A DNA stretch of 64,000 nt from SHZI01 sp031409515. GTDB taxonomy: Bacteria; Pseudomonadota; Gammaproteobacteria; Steroidobacterales; GCA-2729495. The position numbers and the translations under genes are program-made. The notes under the pieces are model-generated. The model saw only the letters and a list, made by a program, of their open reading frames with translations. It was not told the DNA's origin and searched no databases. Location: assembly GCA_031409515.1 (NCBI GenBank), contig JANNXJ010000051.1, positions 38,795 through 102,794 of the forward strand. The letters run 5' to 3'. Positions 58,761 through 64,000 of this stretch are shown in pieces (within the stretch, counting starts at the first letter, position 1; the number at the start of each line of letters is the position of its first letter).

Positions 58761-60245
58761 ATGGAATTCCAGGTAACGACGGGTAGCCCCAGCCAGCAGC
58801 GTACCGCCTGCGCCATCGTGCCCATCTACGCTGGAGGTGAACTCTCGGCAGCCGCAAAGAGTATCGACGCTGCGGGCGGCGGGCTGATTTCCCGGGTGTT
58901 GAAGAACGGTGATATCAAAGGAGAACCTGCTGAACTTCTCCTGCTGACCGACACGGGCAAACTCCCCTGCCAGCGGATCCTGCTGGTGGGACTCGGGCCG
59001 AAAGCCAAACTGGATCGCCGGACCTGGCGCAAGGCCACCCGCAGTGCCCTTGCCGCAATCGCAAGAAGCAAGTACAGCGACGCAGCATTGCACCTCGTGA
59101 GCGAGGCTGTGAGTGATGCCGACAACTACCGCAAGGCGCGACTGGCAGTGGAAATCTGGCACGAGGTCAGTTACCGCTTTACCGCCATGAAGTCCGAACC
59201 CGGCGACCACACGTCACCGCTCAAGAGCATCAGTATCGCCAGCAGCGCCCGTACTCTTCGTCAGACCCGCCAGGGTATTGCCGATGGCGAGGCCGTTGGC
59301 AGGGCTGTGGCGCTCGCGAAAGATCTGGGCAATCTGCCGCCCAACGTCTGCACCCCCAGCTACCTCGCAGATCGCGCGAGGAGTATCGCCAGGAAGGGCA
59401 AGAAACTTACCGTAAAGGTCCTCGGCCTGCCGGAAATCCGCAAACTGCGCATGGGTGCCTTTCTGGCCGTCACCCAGGGCGCCGCCGAGCCGCCCCGCTT
59501 TATCGTGCTCCAGTATCGGGGCGCCCCTGCCGCCACCAAACCAGTGGTCCTCGTTGGCAAGGGCATCACCTTCGATTCCGGCGGGATCTCGATCAAGCCG
59601 GCAGGCGGCATGGACGAGATGAAATACGACATGTGCGGCGCAGCCACGGTCCTCGGCGTGCTCCAGGCAGTGGCGGAACTCAAGCTGCCCATCAACGTGG
59701 TCGGCGTGGTACCCACCTGCGAGAATATGCCCAGCGGCACGGCCACCAGGCCCAGCGATATCGTGCGCACTATGTCCGGTCAGACTGTTGAAATCCTGAA
59801 TACCGATGCGGAAGGCCGGCTGATCCTGTGCGATGCCATCACCTATGCCCTGCGCTTCAAGCCGTCAGCGCTGATCGATATCGCGACTCTCACAGGCGCC
59901 TGCCTCGTCGCTCTCGGGAGGGTGAGGTCCGGACTGCTGGGCAACTCGGACAAGCTGGCCGACCAACTCCTGTCCGCCGGCCAGGCAGCCGACGACCGGG
60001 CCTGGCGGCTGCCCCTCGACGAAGACTACGCCGAGCTCATCAAGAGTCCGTTTGCGGACGTGGCGAACGTCGGCGGCAGGGATGCAGGAACGATTACTGC
60101 AGCGAGCTTCCTGTCGCGCTTCGTTGGCAAGACAGACTGGGCCCACCTCGACATCGCCGGTACGGCATGGAACCAGGGCAGCAATAAGGGTGGCACCGGT
60201 CGGCCAATCCCGCTGCTGATGGAATTCCTGCTCCACAGAAAGTAA
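58761..60245 (+). CDS. pepA: PepA, leucyl aminopeptidase
   Basis: 494 residues from the ATG at 58761 with GAGGT five bases upstream; the frame is open far upstream but only antisense to lptF. The M17 catalytic domain has VGKGITFDSGGISIKPAGGM, DEMKYDMCGAA, PSDIVRTMSGQTVEILNTDA, EGRLILCDA and IDIATLTGACLVALG, giving all metal ligands. PepA is a hexameric aminopeptidase, and in E. coli also a DNA-binding protein. A weak promoter, TTGGCC-19-TACACT (58630-58660), lies upstream. holC and valS follow. Confidence 0.97.
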   Translation: MEFQVTTGSPSQQRTACAIVPIYAGGELSAAAKSIDAAGGGLISRVLKNGDIKGEPAELLLLTDTGKLPCQRILLVGLGPKAKLDRRTWRKATRSALAAIARSKYSDAALHLVSEAVSDADNYRKARLAVEIWHEVSYRFTAMKSEPGDHTSPLKSISIASSARTLRQTRQGIADGEAVGRAVALAKDLGNLPPNVCTPSYLADRARSIARKGKKLTVKVLGLPEIRKLRMGAFLAVTQGAAEPPRFIVLQYRGAPAATKPVVLVGKGITFDSGGISIKPAGGMDEMKYDMCGAATVLGVLQAVAELKLPINVVGVVPTCENMPSGTATRPSDIVRTMSGQTVEILNTDAEGRLILCDAITYALRFKPSALIDIATLTGACLVALGRVRSGLLGNSDKLADQLLSAGQAADDRAWRLPLDEDYAELIKSPFADVANVGGRDAGTITAASFLSRFVGKTDWAHLDIAGTAWNQGSNKGGTGRPIPLLMEFLLHRK

Positions 60246-60284
60246 CCCGGCGACACACCAGTGGCGACAGCGGCTCAACAGGCG

Positions 60285-60743
60285 ATGAGTGCAACGCGAG
60301 TGTCCTTCTACGTGCTGAACGGCACTGAGGGGACGACACGACTGGGCTACGCCTGCCGGCTGGCGGAGAAAGCCTACAAGCTGAAAAACCGGATCCACGC
60401 CCACGCCAGAGACGCTCAGATGGCAAGCGCCCTTGATGTCCTCTTATGGACATTCCGACAGGGCAGTTTTGTCCCTCATGAACTTCTTACGAGCTCCAGT
60501 CAGCCACAGGCGAAGTCGGCCGCGCCAGTGACGATCGGCTCGGCTGAAGCAGGGGAAGAGGCGCCTCCCCCGGGCGCGGACCTGCTGATCAATCTCGCCG
60601 ATGAAGTACCCGCATTCTTCGCCCGGTACCCGCGCATAGCCGAGATTGTTGACGGCAGTCCGGCCGGCCGCGAAGCCGGCCGCGCGCGCCACCGCTTCTA
60701 TCGGGAACAGGGCCTGGAGCCTGAAACCCACGAGGTCACCTGA
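60285..60743 (+). CDS. holC: HolC, DNA polymerase III chi subunit
   Basis: 152 residues from the ATG at 60285 (MSATRVSFYVLNG); a GTG at 60261 would add eight. It contains TRLGYACRLAEKAYKLKNRI, DVLLWTFRQGSFVPHELL and LINLADEVPAFFARYPRIAE, the chi pattern. A Gln/Ala/Pro-rich insert (about residues 70-100) is longer than usual. Chi links the clamp loader to SSB at the fork. The pepA-holC-valS order is conserved. Confidence 0.92.
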   Translation: MSATRVSFYVLNGTEGTTRLGYACRLAEKAYKLKNRIHAHARDAQMASALDVLLWTFRQGSFVPHELLTSSSQPQAKSAAPVTIGSAEAGEEAPPPGADLLINLADEVPAFFARYPRIAEIVDGSPAGREAGRARHRFYREQGLEPETHEVT

Positions 60744-60744
60744 A

Positions 60745-61032
60745 ATGGATCGCTCGCGCATACCCGTACTGACCGATGCCGTGGCCCGGCCCCGACGCAG
60801 CGCCGCAGACGAAGTCCTGCGCCCCTCGCTTACTGAGTCAGAGCTTGCCGAACTGCAGGTACGGATCGCAACCGGCAGTTTTATTCTGGTCGAGAAGCTC
60901 CTTCATCAGGCCTACAAGGAAATGGAGGCGACGCTCTTCGATGAAGTGGTCGGCCGCCTGCGCCATGAGCTGCCGGAGCTGATTGACCAGACTCTGCGCG
61001 AACACTTCGAGAAAGACCTCAAGGATGGCTGA
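60745..61032 (+). CDS. Small protein of unknown function between holC and valS
   Basis: 95 residues from the ATG at 60745, with GAGGT upstream and a TGA directly followed by the valS GTG. It begins MDRSRIPVLTDAVARPRRSA; the short IPVLTD motif also occurs in some small proteobacterial proteins of unknown function. The rest is predicted helical and amphipathic, with an acidic C-terminus (REHFEKDLKDG). No signal or membrane segment is seen. The tight spacing shows co-expression with holC and valS. Function is not recognised. Confidence 0.8.
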   Translation: MDRSRIPVLTDAVARPRRSAADEVLRPSLTESELAELQVRIATGSFILVEKLLHQAYKEMEATLFDEVVGRLRHELPELIDQTLREHFEKDLKDG

Positions 61033-63885
61033 GTGACAGATGCAACTGCGGGCGACGCTGCTACACCGCTAGACAAGTCCTATCAGCCAGCCGGAATCGA
61101 GCAGCGCTGGTATGCCCGCTGGGAAGCAGCCGGGTACTTTGCTCCGGCCGGTCGCGGCGAGCCTTACTGCATCATGATTCCACCCCCGAATGTCACGGGC
61201 ACGCTGCACATGGGGCACGCGTTCCAGCACACGCTGCAGGATGCATTGACCCGCTATCACCGCATGCGGGGTGACAACACCCTATGGCAGCCGGGCACTG
61301 ATCACGCGGGCATCGCCACCCAGATGGTCGTCGAGCGGCAACTCAACGCCGAGGGCAAGCGCCGCCAGGATCTGGGCCGTGACGCCTTTGTAACCCGCGT
61401 CTGGCAATGGAAGCAGGAATCCGGCGGCACGATCTCGCGCCAGATGCGGCGCCTCGGTAACTCAGTCGACTGGTCCAGGGACCGGTTCACCATGGACGAA
61501 GGCCTGTCGCGGGCTGTTACCGAGGTGTTCGTTCGCCTCCACGCCGAAGGCCTCATCTACCGGGGCAAGCGGCTGGTGAACTGGGACCCGGTTCTGCACA
61601 CCGCCCTGTCCGACCTGGAAGTTCAGTCAGAACCGGAGCCGGGGTCCTTGTGGCACATCCGGTACCCACTGGCCGATGGCAGCGGTCAGCTGGTCGTGGC
61701 CACGACACGACCCGAAACCATGTTGGGCGACACGGCAGTTGCAGTGCATCCGACAGACGAGCGCTACCGTCAGTTCGTAGGCAAACAGATCCGCCTGCCG
61801 CTGACGAACCGCCTGATCCCCGTTCTCGCGGATGACTATGTTGACCCGGAATTCGGTTCCGGCTGCGTAAAGATCACGCCGGGGCACGACTTCAATGACT
61901 ACGAAGTTGGCACACGGCACAAGCTGCCCCTGATCAACATTTTCGACCGGGATGCACGCATCATCAGCAAGCCCGATGCCGCCGGCTCGGGCTACGACCC
62001 GGCCATGGCTCTCGCCGAGGTTCCCGCGGAACTCCGCGGACTGGAGCGCTACGAGGCCCGCCGGCGCATCGTTGCCCTCCTTGAGGAACAGGGCCTGGTG
62101 GAGCGCATCGACCCCCATACCCTGCAGGTCCCCCGCGGGGACCGGAGCGGTGCCGTACTGGAACCCTGGCTCACCGACCAGTGGTACGTGAAGATCGCAC
62201 CGCTGGCGGCGCCGGCCATAGCGGCTGTTGAAGATGGGCGTATCCGGTTCATCCCGGAGAACTGGTCGAAGACCTACTTTCAGTGGATGAACAACATTCA
62301 GGACTGGTGCATCAGCCGCCAGCTCTGGTGGGGCCACCGGATTCCCGCCTGGTACGACAGCGCGGGGCGGCCCTACGTTGGTCGCAGCGAGGCCGAAGTG
62401 CGCGCTGCTCACGGCCTCGGAGCCGATGTGGTCCTCACCCAGGATGAAGACGTGCTGGACACCTGGTTCTCATCGGCGCTCTGGCCCTTCTCGACGCTTG
62501 GCTGGCCCGAAGAGACCGATGCGCTCCGGACGTTCTATCCCAGCAGTGTGCTGGTGACAGGTTTTGACATCATCTTTTTCTGGGTGGCCCGGATGATCAT
62601 GCTGGGCTTGAAGTTTGCCGGGGACGTCCCCTTCCGGGAGGTCTACATCACGGGACTCATCCGGGACGAGAACGGCGACAAGATGTCCAAGTCCAAGGGC
62701 AACATCCTGGACCCCCTGGATCTGATTGATGGCATTGACCTGGCAAGCCTCCTGAGCAAACGGACCACCGGCCTGATGCAGCCAAAGCTCCGGCCACAAA
62801 TCGAAAAGGCCACGAAGAAGCAGTTCCCTAACGGCATTCCGGACTACGGCACGGACGCGCTCCGCTTCACCTTTGCGGCCCTGGCCAGTACCGGTCGGGA
62901 CATCCGCTTCGATATGAACCGGATCGAAGGCTACCGGAACTACTGCAACAAGATCTGGAACGCCGCGCGCTTTGTCCTGATGAACGTCGAGGGCCGTGAA
63001 CTTGCCCACGGCCCGGCTGCCGTCGCAACGCTGAGCCTGCCCGATCGCTGGATCCTTTCCCGGCTCAGCAAGATGCTGGAGGCCGTCGCCGGACACTTTG
63101 CGACCTACCGGTTTGACCTTGCGGCCCGCGCGCTCTACGAGTTCATCTGGAACGAGTACTGCGACTGGTATCTGGAACTCACCAAGCCGATCCTCCAGGA
63201 TCCGGCCACGCCGGCCAGCCAGCAGGCCGTGACCCGGCGTACGCTGGTGACGGTCCTGGAAGCCCTGTTACGCGCGAGTCACCCGTTCATGCCATTTATC
63301 ACGGAGGAGATCTGGCAACGGGTCGCCCCGCTGGCTGGTGCCTGTGGTGAGTCGATCATGCTGCAGAGCTGGCCGGACCCGGCATTTTTTCCAGTCGACG
63401 ATGAGGCCGAAGCCGAACTGGGCTGGATCCAGGGCTTTATCCTGGGCGTGCGGCAGATCCGCGGTGAAATGGACATTCCGCCCGGGAAGCGGATTCCCGT
63501 CCTTCTCCAGGATACGACGCCGGATGATGTCCGTTTGCTGGCAGTCCACTCTCGTTACCTGCTGGAGCTCGCGCGGCTCGCAAGCATTGAGACCCTCCCT
63601 GCCAACCAGCTGGCTCCGCCCAGCGCCACGACGCTGATTGGCAGCCTGAAGCTGCTCGTGCCCATTGCGGGTCTGATCGACGTGGCGGCAGAACGCTCCC
63701 GCCTCACAAAGAATCGCCTGAAGGCGGCAGCAGACCTGGAACGGGTTGAGCAAAAGCTGGCCACGGAGAGCTTCACCAGTCACGCTCCCGAAGCAGTGGT
63801 CGCCAAGGAACGGGAGCGGCAGCAGGCGCTGCACAGGGATCTGGCCAAGCTGGACGCCCAGTTGGACCAGCTGGCAACGCTCTAA
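61033..63885 (+). CDS. valS: Valyl-tRNA synthetase
   Basis: 950 residues from a GTG that directly abuts the preceding stop. Class I motifs are HMGH at 59-62 (PPPNVTGTLHMGHAF) and KMSKS at 550-554. An editing (CP1) domain lies between them (TTRPETMLGDTAVAVHPTDE), and an anticodon-binding domain follows (SHPFMPFITEEIWQRVAPLA). The C-terminal coiled coil starts GLIDVAAERSRLTKNRLKAA. It charges tRNA-Val and edits threonine. An insert after KMSKS (SLLSKRTTGLMQPKLRPQIE) matches other gammaproteobacterial ValRS. Confidence 0.98.
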   Translation: MTDATAGDAATPLDKSYQPAGIEQRWYARWEAAGYFAPAGRGEPYCIMIPPPNVTGTLHMGHAFQHTLQDALTRYHRMRGDNTLWQPGTDHAGIATQMVVERQLNAEGKRRQDLGRDAFVTRVWQWKQESGGTISRQMRRLGNSVDWSRDRFTMDEGLSRAVTEVFVRLHAEGLIYRGKRLVNWDPVLHTALSDLEVQSEPEPGSLWHIRYPLADGSGQLVVATTRPETMLGDTAVAVHPTDERYRQFVGKQIRLPLTNRLIPVLADDYVDPEFGSGCVKITPGHDFNDYEVGTRHKLPLINIFDRDARIISKPDAAGSGYDPAMALAEVPAELRGLERYEARRRIVALLEEQGLVERIDPHTLQVPRGDRSGAVLEPWLTDQWYVKIAPLAAPAIAAVEDGRIRFIPENWSKTYFQWMNNIQDWCISRQLWWGHRIPAWYDSAGRPYVGRSEAEVRAAHGLGADVVLTQDEDVLDTWFSSALWPFSTLGWPEETDALRTFYPSSVLVTGFDIIFFWVARMIMLGLKFAGDVPFREVYITGLIRDENGDKMSKSKGNILDPLDLIDGIDLASLLSKRTTGLMQPKLRPQIEKATKKQFPNGIPDYGTDALRFTFAALASTGRDIRFDMNRIEGYRNYCNKIWNAARFVLMNVEGRELAHGPAAVATLSLPDRWILSRLSKMLEAVAGHFATYRFDLAARALYEFIWNEYCDWYLELTKPILQDPATPASQQAVTRRTLVTVLEALLRASHPFMPFITEEIWQRVAPLAGACGESIMLQSWPDPAFFPVDDEAEAELGWIQGFILGVRQIRGEMDIPPGKRIPVLLQDTTPDDVRLLAVHSRYLLELARLASIETLPANQLAPPSATTLIGSLKLLVPIAGLIDVAAERSRLTKNRLKAAADLERVEQKLATESFTSHAPEAVVAKERERQQALHRDLAKLDAQLDQLATL

Positions 63886-64000
63886 GAGGTACCGGGTTGG
63901 GCGGGAATGGAACTTGGGGGCGGGATTTGACGCTTTGCAACCCGGGCCGACGGTTAGTTGGTGAAGGGGGGGCGGCGGGGCGGGGCCGGGGGGGGGCGTA
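63886..64000. other. G-rich terminal segment, probably a contig edge
   Basis: After the valS stop the sequence has no gene. From about 63940 it degenerates into runs of G with a few C and A on one strand only, ending in GGGGGGGGGCGTA. This composition differs sharply from every other intergenic region here and resembles low-quality poly-G base calls. The valS terminator cannot be seen. Confidence 0.6.

Noticed and set aside
60285..60743. Long Gln/Pro insert in HolC as a sign of a frameshift
   Set aside because: The conserved LINLADEVPAFF block resumes in the same frame, so the insert is a genuine variable loop.

Overview
The window looks like one continuous stretch of chromosome from a high-GC gammaproteobacterium outside the Enterobacterales. 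The evidence is gene order. Read on the minus strand, the block queG / nnr-tsaE-amiB-mutL-miaA-hfq-hflX-hflK-hflC-yjeT-purA, followed by rnr-rlmB and rpsF-rpsR-rplI-dnaB-alr, closely follows the classical E. coli arrangement. The rpsP-rimM-trmD-rplS, lptFG / pepA-holC-valS and pcnB-folK-panBC clusters are also typical of Gammaproteobacteria. The order or genus cannot be fixed from the sequence alone. I see no phage, insertion sequence, CRISPR array or plasmid feature. Coding density is very high, and no stretch longer than about 200 bases lacks a gene.

Region by region. 1-3466 (minus): a class I fructose-bisphosphate aldolase followed by the phospholipid-transport genes mlaF-E-D-C, with mlaC cut by the window edge. 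3645-10505 (plus): an Rrf2 regulator and a complete SUF iron-sulfur assembly operon of mixed type, sufB-C-D-S plus a SufU scaffold and SufT, ending with a SixA-like phosphatase. A near-perfect IscR type-1 palindrome lies between the two divergent units. 10550-17348 (minus): tatT-dctP-Q-M, a TRAP transporter with its rare TatT lipoprotein partner, followed by a PQQ-type dehydrogenase lipoprotein and the protease SppA. 17367-20841 (minus): rplS, trmD, rimM, rpsP and ffh. 20999-23621: a CorB-like transporter and RadA, which converge and overlap.

23756-27864 (plus): a three-gene phosphosignalling module made of a CHASE2 Ser/Thr kinase, a PP2C phosphatase and a double-FHA protein. 27885-33500 (minus): alr, dnaB, rplI, a membrane protein, rpsR, rpsF and rlmB. 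33508-48809: rnr, tRNA-Leu(CAG), a DUF6279 lipoprotein, purA, yjeT, hflC, hflK, hflX, hfq, miaA, mutL, amiB, tsaE and nnr. 48859-54303: queG, panC, panB, a deoxynucleoside kinase, folK, pcnB and tRNA-Glu(CTC). 54324-63885: an RDD protein, an AbgT transporter, lptG-lptF, and divergent pepA-holC-(unknown)-valS. The last ~60 bases are an abnormal G-rich run, probably a contig edge.

Recurring themes. Operons are tight, with 4-base stop/start overlaps. GTG and TTG starts are frequent, and rimM appears to have no standard start codon at all. Several promoters place a -10 box 6-15 bases before an initiator that lacks a Shine-Dalgarno sequence, which suggests leaderless or near-leaderless mRNAs. The most interesting non-housekeeping parts are the TatT/TRAP/PQQ operon, whose binding protein lacks the usual carboxylate-binding arginine; the kinase/phosphatase/FHA module; the hybrid SUF system with its IscR-like operator; and the 5'-terminal hairpin in front of amiB.
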